From: Tateyamaria sp.
GTDB taxonomy: Bacteria > Pseudomonadota > Alphaproteobacteria > Rhodobacterales > Rhodobacteraceae
DNA: 7,436 nucleotides
Assembly (NCBI GenBank): GCA_018668195.1
Contig: JABITU010000102.1
Coordinates: 1-7,436 of the forward strand
Direction: 5' to 3'
The translations under genes and the position numbers were made by a program. This document shows, in pieces, positions 1-6,119 of this stretch (the stretch's first letter is position 1; every line of letters starts with the position of its first letter). The notes under the pieces were generated by a model. It was not told the origin of the DNA. It searched no databases and saw only the letters and a list, made by a program, of their open reading frames with translations.

Positions 1-588
1 CTTGCCCGTCACTTGGATGGAAAAGCTGTCAACGGCTGCATAAAAGGCGCCGGGTCGTATGGCGAACTGGCCAAGTGGTAACAGCGGTGAGTTGTGCATG
101 CCGTATATTTCATGGATGACAAAACGCTCAAAAAGTCCGTCCTTGACCATTGCTTCGGCCCCCGCGCCCCCCTCTTCGGCAGGTTGGAACACCACGGCAA
201 CTGTCCCGTCAAAATTTCGTGTTTCAGAGAGATACTGCGCAGCACCCAGCAACATCGCGGTGTGCCCGTCATGGCCACAAGCGTGCATTTTGCCCGGGAT
301 TGTCGAGGCGTAAGGCTTGCCAGTCGCCTCAAGGATTGGCAGGGCATCCATGTCGGCGCGCAAACCAATTGTTTTGCCACTGTGGTTGGTTTTGCCGTGA
401 ATGAGGCCCACGACACCCGCGCGCCCGACCCCTGTCGTGACCACATCGCATCCAAAGTCCCGCAGTTTGCCCGCAACCAGATCGGCTGTGCGATGCGTGT
501 CATAAAGTAGTTCTGGATGGCTGTGTAGATCGTGCCGCCAGGCGGTGATGTCTGAATGCAATTCGGCAAATCGATTTCTGATCGGCAC
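1..588 (-). CDS. M20 family amidohydrolase (hippurate hydrolase/aminoacylase-like), N-terminal part
   Basis: The first 196 residues are visible; the gene continues beyond the left edge. Motifs of M20 metallo-amidohydrolases appear in order: RHDLHSHPEL (residues 18-27), GLRADMDALP (75-84), MHACGHDGH (101-109), QPAEEGGAGA (135-144) and YGMHN (162-166). In this family the Cys and His of HACGH, the Glu of PAEEG and the His of GMHN bind the metal pair, so the visible site is intact. These enzymes hydrolyse N-acyl amino acids or similar amides in the cytoplasm; the substrate cannot be told from this part. The start is a GTG at 586-588, chosen because AGGAG sits 6 nt before it and the protein then begins at the usual family position. 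A long open frame antiparallel to it in another minus frame is a shadow. It lies 178 bp downstream of an IclR-type gene on the same strand, which may regulate it. Confidence 0.93.
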   Translation of the reverse strand, partial: MPIRNRFAELHSDITAWRHDLHSHPELLYDTHRTADLVAGKLRDFGCDVVTTGVGRAGVVGLIHGKTNHSGKTIGLRADMDALPILEATGKPYASTIPGKMHACGHDGHTAMLLGAAQYLSETRNFDGTVAVVFQPAEEGGAGAEAMVKDGLFERFVIHEIYGMHNSPLLPLGQFAIRPGAFYAAVDSFSIQVTGK

Positions 589-594
589 AATTTT

Positions 595-599
595 CTCCT
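595..599 (-). promoter_or_regulatory. Ribosome binding site fixing a GTG start
   Basis: AGGAG on the minus strand, 6 nt ahead of the GTG at 588. It decides the start of the amidohydrolase, which has no ATG at an appropriate place. Confidence 0.75.
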
Positions 600-711
600 G
601 AATTCTGATACACCTCTTTGCAGCGTACTGACGGCAATGGCGTCGGGCAAGCCTGCTGCGCAGTCTAGAACGCCTTCATGATGTAATGACACAATTGAGC
701 GTTCAAAATCC

Positions 712-756
712 CGTTCGACCGAAGGGGGAGGCTGGAAATTTGAAATCAGTCGAACG
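712..756. promoter_or_regulatory. Perfect 8-bp inverted repeat upstream of the amidohydrolase, possible operator
   Basis: CGTTCGAC (712-719) and GTCGAACG (749-756) form a perfect inverted repeat with 29 bp between the arms. It lies between the end of the IclR-type gene and the start of the amidohydrolase, both on the minus strand. IclR-family proteins usually bind palindromic sites near the promoter they control, so an operator is a reasonable guess. There is no T-run after it on the minus strand, which argues against an intrinsic terminator. A weak minus-strand -35-like TTGAAC (701-706) lies just downstream of it. The function is inferred only. Confidence 0.4.
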
Positions 757-766
757 TGGAAACGCT

Positions 767-1507
767 TTAAGTGTTGGGCGCGCGCCCTCCGGTTTTGCGG
801 GTGATCTCTGCGGCTGCCTGAGCTACGGCTGCGCCAAAGGTAGCGATCCGGTCCTCAATAAAACGGGTGCTCGGACCCGAGATTGAGACCGCCTCAATGG
901 GTTGACCATTCGGATCATAGATGGCCGATCCGATGCAGGACATGCCCAGATACCGTTCTTCTCGGTCAAAGGACCATCCGCGCGTGCGGATTTGTTCCAG
1001 TTCCGCTTTTAGCGCACGGGGTGTAGTCAAAGTACGCGCCGTGAACTGCTGCAGCCCAGCACTCACCTGCAATTTCGCCACCTGTTGCGGCAAAAGCGCA
1101 GACAAGATCGCCTTGCCCGCGCCCGAGGCATGCATAGATGACCGGGTTCCTGCAGGAAAAATCGTGCGGATTGGGTTTTGCGTTTCAAACTGGCCTACAA
1201 AGACAACTTCAAATTTGTCGGGAATGGCATGGTTGGCGGTTTCGCCGGTTTCACGCATGATACCGGGTATCAAGGACAGACCGACTGCTGTCAGATTGCT
1301 CTGATTGAGAAAGGCGGTGCCGGTTCGGTAAGCTTCAATGCCGACCATCCAGTCCTGGGTGTCTTTGTCGAAGCTGACAAATTCGAGCTTTTCCAGAGTT
1401 TTGAGAACGCGGTGTGCCGTCGCGGTCGGAATATCAAGGATGAGCGCCAGATCAGATAGCGTTGTGCGCCCAAACCGGTCTATGGCCGTCAGCATATCAA
1501 TGATCAT
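767..1507 (-). CDS. IclR-family transcriptional regulator, N-terminus apparently shortened
   Basis: 246 residues. The winged-HTH is at about residues 16-40 (TLSDLALILDIPTATAHRVL), followed by the IclR effector-binding domain with FPAGTRSSMHASGAGKAIL (117-135), the RGWSFDREERYLGMSCIGSA stretch (176-195) and SISGPSTRF (208-216). These proteins are cytoplasmic dimeric or tetrameric repressors or activators of nearby catabolic operons. The neighbouring amidohydrolase is the natural target. Family members normally carry a further 8-20 residues before the HTH; here a TAA lies immediately before the ATG at 1505-1507, so no longer frame exists, and there is no clear Shine-Dalgarno. The sequence just upstream looks like the left end of an IS21 element, so the original start was probably lost. 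A later start (Met5) is possible. The regulator identity is firm; whether it is still expressed and functional is uncertain. Confidence 0.88.
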   Translation of the reverse strand: MIIDMLTAIDRFGRTTLSDLALILDIPTATAHRVLKTLEKLEFVSFDKDTQDWMVGIEAYRTGTAFLNQSNLTAVGLSLIPGIMRETGETANHAIPDKFEVVFVGQFETQNPIRTIFPAGTRSSMHASGAGKAILSALLPQQVAKLQVSAGLQQFTARTLTTPRALKAELEQIRTRGWSFDREERYLGMSCIGSAIYDPNGQPIEAVSISGPSTRFIEDRIATFGAAVAQAAAEITRKTGGRAPNT

Positions 1508-1680
1508 TTAAAACTGACCCGCCTGTTTCGTTAACATCCGCACGTATTAGTGCGGAGAAAGATCAGGTGTTATTGATGGAAAGTGCAGCGAAGATCCGGC
1601 GCATGGTTTTGCGTGATGGGCGCAGTATAAGGTCAGTGGGCCGGGAGACAGGACTGTCCCGGAATACGATCCGGAAGTAT
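1495..1680 (+). mobile_element. Left-end remnant of an IS21-family insertion sequence
   Basis: This stretch holds the start of an IstA-like transposase (separate entry) preceded by a leader with a perfect hairpin, TCCGCAC (1537-1543) and GTGCGGA (1550-1556). The TTTAAAACTGACCCGCC block at about 1507-1523 and the preceding TCAATGATCA resemble the terminal repeat pattern I remember for IS21-family ends, which would put the element boundary near 1495-1500, inside the first codons of the IclR reading frame. The outer boundary is therefore tentative. The inner boundary near 1678-1680 is sharper, because the IstA frame stops matching there and an ornithine cyclodeaminase C-terminus begins. The rest of istA, all of istB and the right end are missing. 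Confidence 0.6.
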
Positions 1681-1686
1681 CGGTGA
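1567..1686 (+). pseudogene. istA: IstA transposase N-terminal fragment (IS21 family)
   Basis: Short frame starting at GTG 1567 or ATG 1576 (39 or 36 codons) and ending at TGA 1684-1686. The residues AAKIRRMVLRDGRSIRSVGR followed by ETGLSRNTIRKY are the characteristic N-terminal HTH of IS21-family IstA transposases (consensus of the kind SIRxIAR-x-GLSRNTVRKYL). Full IstA is around 400-500 residues and has a DDE core that is wholly absent here, so the fragment cannot transpose. The similarity ends at Tyr, exactly where the next gene remnant begins. It is far too short for usual ORF calling. Confidence 0.8.
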
Positions 1687-1841
1687 TGTGATAAATGGCA
1701 GGCATGCAGGGTGCACAAGTTTCAAAGAAGTCACGATTTTTGATGGAACAGGCGTTGGTTTGCAGGACATCGCAGTAGCGTCGGTTGCAACCAAAGTTGC
1801 TCTGGAAAGAAAAAGGCCTTGCAGCGCGCGTCGATCTTTAA
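1679..1841 (+). pseudogene. Ornithine cyclodeaminase/mu-crystallin family gene, C-terminal remnant with frameshift
   Basis: From 1679 the plus strand reads IGDVINGRHAGCTSFKEVT followed by IFDGTGVGLQDIAVASVA. This matches the conserved C-terminal block of the ornithine cyclodeaminase/mu-crystallin family (G-[DE]-V-x-x-GR-x-x-GR-T-S-x-x-E-[IV]-T-[IL]-F-x-[ST]-x-G-x-x-[IL]-QD-[IVL]-A), NAD-dependent Rossmann enzymes of about 310-350 residues. Only about 54 residues remain; the N-terminal five sixths are missing and replaced by the IS21 fragment. The natural end appears to be GLAARVDL then TAA at 1839-1841, but this is one base out of frame. Removing one A from the AAAAA run at 1810-1814 would give ALERKGLAARVDL-stop, so a +1 slip is likely. 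Beyond 1841 the shifted frame runs on without meaning to 2080, antisense to the aldehyde dehydrogenase. Substrate specificity cannot be assigned. Confidence 0.78.
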
Positions 1842-1915
1842 AACTGCGCTGTGGCAGGATCCTGACGCACGGTGCGCTGGTTGACGTGTACTTTCCAGTT
1901 ACAGTGGCCCGATTA

Positions 1916-1943
1916 CGCGGCGATGCCCGAAAGCGCCGCCGCG
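1916..1943. terminator. GC-rich hairpin between convergent genes, possible terminator
   Basis: CGCGGCG (1916-1922) and CGCCGCG (1937-1943) form a perfect 7-bp stem around a 14-nt loop, 12 bp past the stop of the minus-strand aldehyde dehydrogenase. The position suits a transcription terminator for that gene, but no T-run follows on the minus strand and the loop is large, so this is weak. The rest of 1842-1954 shows nothing recognisable. Confidence 0.3.
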
Positions 1944-1954
1944 TGTGTCCTGGA

Positions 1955-3439
1955 TTATGTACCGACAGACATGCAAAGGTATTTCAATTCCATGAATTCG
2001 TCCATGCCGTGACGGCTGCCTTCGCGGCCAAGGCCAGATTGCTTGACCCCGCCAAATGGCGCAACCTCAGTCGAGATTAGACCCGTGTTAATACCCACCA
2101 TGCCGTATTCCAACGCCTCGGCAACTTTGGTTACGCGGCTCAGGTCGTTGGCATAGAAATACGCGGCCAACCCAAAAATCGTATCGTTGGCCATGGCGAT
2201 GACCTCGTCGACCGTGTCGAACTTGAAAAGCGGCGCCAGCGGGCCAAAGGTTTCGTCCTGGGCAAAGGCCATATCTTGCGTCGCGCCTGTGATGATCGTC
2301 GGTTCAAAGAACGTCCCACCAAGCGCGTGCGGCTTGCCCCCGGCCAGAACGGTGCCACCCTTAGCCACAGCATCTTCGATGTGCTCTGTCACCTTGTCGA
2401 CAGCGCCCGCATTGATCAGTGGGCCAAGCTGAACCGGGCCGGATAGCCCGTCGCCCACTTTCATATTGTTTACCGCTGCCGCAAGTTTCGTGGCAAATTC
2501 ATCATAGACCCCGGCTTGCACATAGATCCGATTGGCGCAGACGCAAGTTTGTCCGTTATTGCGGTACTTGGAAATCATTGCGCCTTCGATAGCGGCATCC
2601 AGATCGGCATCGTCGAACACGATGAACGGTGCATTTCCGCCCAGTTCCATCGAACATTTCATAACCTGATCGGCGGCTTGTTTCAGCAGGATACGCCCGA
2701 CTTCGGTGCTGCCTGTGAATGTCAGTTTGCGCACGGCAGGGTTTTCGCAAAATTCCTTGCCGATGTCTGACGATCGCGAAGAGGGGATGATCGACAATAT
2801 GCCCTTGGGCAGTCCTGCACGGTCCGCCAGAACACCAAGTGCCAGTGCCGACAAGGGTGTTTCCGCTGCGGGACGGGCAACAAAGCCACAGCCTGCGGCA
2901 AGTGCCGGGCCGACCTTGCGGGTGATCATCGCGTTGGGAAAGTTCCATGGCGTGATTGAGGCCGCCACACCAATGGGCTGGCTGATGACAGTAATCCGCT
3001 TGTCACGTTGATGACCGGGCACAGTCTCACCATAGACGCGCTTGGCCTCTTCGGCGAACCATTCGATGAAAGACGCGCCATACAGGATTTCGCCCTTTGC
3101 CTCGGCGTGTGGCTTGCCCTGTTCTGCGGTCAAAATAGTGCCGAGATCGTCGGCGTTCTCGACCATCAGATCGAACCATTTGCGCAGCACAGCAGCGCGC
3201 TCTTTGCCAGTCCAAGCCGCCCAATCTTTTTGGGCGCTTCCAGCGGCTGCAATCGCACGGGCGGTTTCTGCTCGGCTAAGGTCGGCCACCTGAGCGATGG
3301 TGTCGCCGCGCGCAGGATTTGTCACTGCAAATGTCGCTCCGTCATCAGCATCCAGCCATTCGCCTGCCACATAGGCTTTGGTGGCCAGAAGGGTAGGGTC
3401 CTTGAGCAGATCGCGGAGGTTGGTCGTCTGGTCTAACAT
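1955..3439 (-). CDS. gabD: Succinate-semialdehyde dehydrogenase-like aldehyde dehydrogenase (GabD type)
   Basis: 494 residues, the normal length for the family. It is colinear with E. coli-type GabD, including the FTGSTEVGR block (241-249), MELGGNAPFIVFDDADLD (264-281) and the end PFGGVKQSGLGREGS (461-475). Catalytic residues are present: Asn166 in PWNFP (164-168), Glu265 in MELGG and nucleophile Cys299 in NNGQTCVC (294-301), with a second Cys at 301 as in other GabD proteins, plus the cofactor motif ETFGP (396-400). It oxidises an aldehyde such as succinate semialdehyde to the acid with NAD(P)+ in the cytoplasm, for example in GABA catabolism; related semialdehydes are possible. One oddity is Arg189 (VARPA), where nearly all ALDHs have a Lys that contacts the cofactor ribose. 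The start at 3439 fits the family; the Shine-Dalgarno (AAGAAAG) is weak. No gabT partner is visible. Confidence 0.92.
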   Translation of the reverse strand: MLDQTTNLRDLLKDPTLLATKAYVAGEWLDADDGATFAVTNPARGDTIAQVADLSRAETARAIAAAGSAQKDWAAWTGKERAAVLRKWFDLMVENADDLGTILTAEQGKPHAEAKGEILYGASFIEWFAEEAKRVYGETVPGHQRDKRITVISQPIGVAASITPWNFPNAMITRKVGPALAAGCGFVARPAAETPLSALALGVLADRAGLPKGILSIIPSSRSSDIGKEFCENPAVRKLTFTGSTEVGRILLKQAADQVMKCSMELGGNAPFIVFDDADLDAAIEGAMISKYRNNGQTCVCANRIYVQAGVYDEFATKLAAAVNNMKVGDGLSGPVQLGPLINAGAVDKVTEHIEDAVAKGGTVLAGGKPHALGGTFFEPTIITGATQDMAFAQDETFGPLAPLFKFDTVDEVIAMANDTIFGLAAYFYANDLSRVTKVAEALEYGMVGINTGLISTEVAPFGGVKQSGLGREGSRHGMDEFMELKYLCMSVGT

Positions 3440-3629
3440 CGTTTTAACTTTCTTGGGTCGTGTTCAGGCGTATCCATCGGCACCCCGCACCCAAACAAAG
3501 TTCGCAGGACGTTTTGAAAATTGTGCGCTTGAGCAGAATACGCCGGTTCCGACAGCACACTAACCCGCAGACGGTGTGCATCGCAATGACCCTGATACGT
3601 CTTTGCACAGGTGACCGTTACAGATGCAC

Positions 3630-3644
3630 TCTGTGCTGCACAGA
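3630..3644. promoter_or_regulatory. 15-bp palindrome upstream of the aldehyde dehydrogenase, possible operator
   Basis: TCTGTGCTGCACAGA is a perfect palindrome around a central T. It lies in the 269-bp space between the end of phnM and the start of the aldehyde dehydrogenase (both minus strand), about 190 bp before the latter's ATG. Related TGTGC/GCACA words occur nearby (3575-3580 and 3604-3609). A dimeric regulator could bind here; none can be named. No gene is recognisable in 3440-3708; one minus-strand open frame (3433-3648) resembles nothing I know. Confidence 0.35.
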
Positions 3645-3708
3645 ACAAAAGCCGCTGTTCGCAGAGGGAGTTATAGCGATGGCGGCGCTTTGGTTTTCAC
3701 ATGAGGCC

Positions 3709-4851
3709 TTAGCCGACCCGAATGCCCCGGCTCCATACGCCACGCAGCACAGGTGTATCATCTGTCTTGCGGACAAGGATCACGTCACCACGTTGCCCAA
3801 CGGTGATTGATCCGCGATCTGTCAGGCCTGCAACACGGGCGGGCGTACCGGTTACACAGGCCACGGCGCGGGGCAGGTCATCCCAAAGATCTGCGAGGCG
3901 AAAGGCAGCGAGCAGTAGCGCGGACGGTACATAATCAGAAGATAGAATATCTAGCAGCCCCGCCTTGGCCAACTCTTCCGCTGCAACATTTCCAGAGTGG
4001 GATGCGCCGCGCACAAGATTGGGTGCTCCCATCATCACGGCAATCCCGCTGTCGCGACATGTCTGGGCGGCCTCGCGGGTGGTTGGAAATTCAGCAAAGC
4101 TGACGCCACTGGCGCATGAGGCTGCGACATGCTTGGTCGTTGTGTCATCATGGCTGGCCAAAACTGCGCCATAACGGACGGCTTCGGCGACCGCGCCTCG
4201 TTCGTGGACTGCGCCATATTTTTCGCGCAGCTCCATTCGTTGCGAAACATGTGCTCTGAATTCCGCATCGCTGAAGTTGCGCTTTTTGGTGACATAGGTC
4301 TTGAACAAATCAAGATCGCGGAATTGGCGTTGGCCCGGCGTGTGATCCATCAGGCTGACTATGCCGACTCGGTCCTCTGGGCCGAACTTGGCCATTTCAT
4401 CAAGCAGCGTCGCCGAACAGATCTCGGCTCGCAGGTGAAGGAAGTGGCTGATCCGAAAATGCCCTGCGGCACGCACGGCCAGCAGATCATCTGCCAGACC
4501 ACGGGCATATTCCGAATAGGCACCATTTCCGGTTTTGAGAGATCCCACTCGCAACGCATCAAACACGGTGGTTATGCCGGTCGAGGCCAGTTCGGCATCA
4601 TGCGCCAGCAGCGCAGGAAAATGCGGCCATCTAACCGCTGGTCGCGGCTCGATATGACGTTCAAGGTTGTCGGTATGCAACTCGATCAGGCCGGGCAGAA
4701 CGAGGCCACCGCGGCAATCCAACGCGCCAGCCGGGATATGGTCGCCTTCGGATATCTGTGTGATCATGCCGTTTGAAATGGTCACCTGTCCGTGAAGAAC
4801 CCGATCTGGCAAAACAAGGTTTGCATTGGCGAGGGCAAGTGTCTCTGACAT
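3709..4851 (-). CDS. phnM: Alpha-D-ribose 1-methylphosphonate 5-triphosphate diphosphatase PhnM
   Basis: 380 residues, the normal PhnM length. PhnM is an amidohydrolase-superfamily metal enzyme of the C-P lyase pathway that removes pyrophosphate from ribose methylphosphonate triphosphate, giving the 5-phosphate that PhnJ cleaves. Family signatures are all visible: VLPGLIELHTDNLERH (51-66, with the metal-site H-T-D), HLRAE (139-143), SLMDHTPGQRQF (166-177), LASHDDTT (231-238), EFPTT (254-258), MGAPNLVRGASHSGN (274-288) and LSSDYVPSALLLAAF (303-317). The start at 4851 matches the family, but no Shine-Dalgarno precedes it. It is divergent from a DUF1045 phosphonate-associated gene across 49 bp. 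Phosphonate genes are usually under Pho control; I saw no clear Pho box. The core phnGHIJKL genes are not in the window, so they must lie elsewhere or be lost. Confidence 0.95.
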   Translation of the reverse strand: MSETLALANANLVLPDRVLHGQVTISNGMITQISEGDHIPAGALDCRGGLVLPGLIELHTDNLERHIEPRPAVRWPHFPALLAHDAELASTGITTVFDALRVGSLKTGNGAYSEYARGLADDLLAVRAAGHFRISHFLHLRAEICSATLLDEMAKFGPEDRVGIVSLMDHTPGQRQFRDLDLFKTYVTKKRNFSDAEFRAHVSQRMELREKYGAVHERGAVAEAVRYGAVLASHDDTTTKHVAASCASGVSFAEFPTTREAAQTCRDSGIAVMMGAPNLVRGASHSGNVAAEELAKAGLLDILSSDYVPSALLLAAFRLADLWDDLPRAVACVTGTPARVAGLTDRGSITVGQRGDVILVRKTDDTPVLRGVWSRGIRVG

Positions 4852-4900
4852 GAAGATGTTACCAATGTTTGCTATGTCGTTAGAAACTAGGGGCTCCTGA
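4852..4900. promoter_or_regulatory. Very short divergent promoter region between phnM and the DUF1045 gene
   Basis: Only 49 bp separate two divergent start codons. The plus-strand gene has an AGGGG (4889-4893) 7 nt before its ATG; the phnM side has no Shine-Dalgarno. Two ordinary promoters with leaders do not fit side by side, so they must overlap, be partly inside the opposite gene, or give a leaderless phnM mRNA. No convincing -35/-10 pair was found. Confidence 0.4.
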
Positions 4901-5575
4901 ATGTCTTACACCCGATTTGCTGTTTATTACATCCCCGCTGATGGTCCGCTGGCGAAATTTGGCACCAAGTGGTTGGGATGGGACGTGGCGCGAGGCTGCG
5001 CTGTGGTCCAGCCAGATATCGCTGGACTGACGGATGTGACTGAAACGCCCCGCAAATATGGGTTTCATGCTACGCTGAAGCCCCCCTTTCGGCTGGCTGA
5101 GAGCCGCACAGAGGCGCAACTGACAACCGCTGTTTCGATGATGGCCGCAGGGTGCGCGGCTACGCAATGTGACGGTCTGGCGTTGACGGCCATGGGTCGG
5201 TTTCTTGCCCTAACGCCACAAGGGGATGTTTCCGGCATCGGCCGGATCGCTGAAACGTGTGTGCAAGAGATCGACCAATTCCGTGCCGCCCCTGATGCCG
5301 CAGAGCTGAAGCGCCGTAGCAAGACGCGGCTCAGTGATCGGCAACAGACGATGTTGCGTGCGTGGGGCCATCCTTATGTGATGGACCAATTCCGCTTTCA
5401 CCTGACACTGACAGAGCGTATGCCAAAGCTTGCAATGCCTGAGTGGAAGGCGCATGCTGCAGCGCATCTGCCAGCCTTGCCCGCACCTTTTGTTATTGAT
5501 GCTGTCGCGTTGGTCGGTGAACGTTCGCAGGACGGACGGTTTGAGTTGGTCCAGCGCTTTGCCTTGGATGGGTAA
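4901..5575 (+). CDS. DUF1045 family phosphonate-metabolism protein (2H phosphodiesterase-like)
   Basis: 224 residues, usual length for DUF1045 proteins, which occur in or beside phosphonate (phn) operons of proteobacteria. The N-terminus MSYTRFAVYYIP and the PRKYGFHATLKPPF segment (50-63) are typical. Two H-x-T-L motifs, HATL (56-59) and HLTL (167-170), are the paired catalytic histidines of the 2H phosphoesterase superfamily, which acts on cyclic or linear phosphodiesters. Placement divergent from phnM suggests it processes a C-P lyase intermediate such as the 1,2-cyclic ribose phosphate (the job of PhnP in E. coli), but this is inference; no activity is shown here. The start is supported by AGGGG 7 nt upstream and by family length. 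No signal peptide or membrane segment is seen, so it is probably cytoplasmic. Confidence 0.9.
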   Translation: MSYTRFAVYYIPADGPLAKFGTKWLGWDVARGCAVVQPDIAGLTDVTETPRKYGFHATLKPPFRLAESRTEAQLTTAVSMMAAGCAATQCDGLALTAMGRFLALTPQGDVSGIGRIAETCVQEIDQFRAAPDAAELKRRSKTRLSDRQQTMLRAWGHPYVMDQFRFHLTLTERMPKLAMPEWKAHAAAHLPALPAPFVIDAVALVGERSQDGRFELVQRFALDG

Positions 5576-5690
5576 TCCGGATGGCGTTGGGGCAATACCG
5601 TAATTTTTTCACAGGTGAATTGTGCAAGGGCGTATTTTTCCACCGGGGCAGCCACAAATATCACATAACCCCGCACCAAAAAGGCGTGCT

Positions 5691-6119
5691 ATGAAACGTC
5701 CGCGCATCAATCAGATCATGGCCGAAGCCGAAGACATGATCAGAGGCTACGGCTTTGTCCTGCCACCGTTTGCCCATTGGACGCCAGACAGGTTCAAAGC
5801 GCACAAAGATAGTGCGCGTCACGTGATCGACGCCCGATGTGGATGGGACATCACCGATTATGGGGCAGGGCGCTATGACGAAATGGGGCTATTCCTGTTC
5901 ACTTTGCGTAATGGTCGGTTGGCCGATCTGCAAAGCGGGGGCGGCATGTGCTACGCTGAAAAACTGCTGATTTCAAAGCAGGATCAAATGTCGTCGATGC
6001 ACACGCACGTGACCAAAACTGAGGATATCATAAACCGTGGCGGTGCCACTTTGGCAATCGAACTTTTTGGTTCTGATGATCAAGGCGGCTTTGCCAAGGA
6101 CCGTGGTGGCACTGTCTGA
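5691..6119 (+). pseudogene. D-lyxose isomerase family protein, 3' truncated
   Basis: 142 residues from the ATG at 5691, colinear with the N-terminal two thirds of bacterial D-lyxose/D-mannose isomerases (cupin fold, about 225 residues): MKRPRINQIM (1-10), LPPFAHWTP (24-32), CGWDITDYG (50-58), LFLFTLRNG (67-75), MCYAEK (86-91), MHTHVTKTEDIINRGG (103-118). The enzymes interconvert D-lyxose and D-xylulose (or D-mannose and D-fructose). His104, His106 and Glu111 are the first three metal ligands expected; the fourth, a His in the missing C-terminal cupin strands, is gone. The frame stops after DRGGTV, where homologues continue for some 80-90 residues, and an IS3 transposase fragment starts at that point. 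A longer frame from GTG 5622 exists, but the ATG matches the family start. It lies 115 bp after the DUF1045 gene. Probably non-functional. Confidence 0.85.

Noticed and set aside
9..692. Long minus-strand open frame of 227 codons
   Set aside because: It is a shadow of the amidohydrolase in another frame on the same strand; the true frame carries all M20 motifs, starts at GTG 588 and runs off the edge.
1688..2080. Plus-strand open frame of 130 codons as a novel gene
   Set aside because: Its first ~40 codons are the ornithine cyclodeaminase tail; the rest is frameshifted run-on, ending antisense to the aldehyde dehydrogenase.
3433..3648. Minus-strand 71-codon open frame upstream of the aldehyde dehydrogenase
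   Set aside because: No recognisable family, no ribosome binding site, and it overlaps the dehydrogenase start; most likely chance.
4129..4776. Plus-strand 215-codon open frame
   Set aside because: Entirely antisense to phnM, whose motifs are complete; composition-driven shadow.
5576..5640. Terminator between the DUF1045 gene and the isomerase remnant (T-runs near 5604 and 5635)
   Set aside because: T-runs are present but I could not find a convincing stem immediately before them.
5622..5690. Longer N-terminus for the D-lyxose isomerase from GTG 5622
   Set aside because: The extra 23 residues resemble nothing, while MKR at 5691 matches the family's N-terminus exactly.
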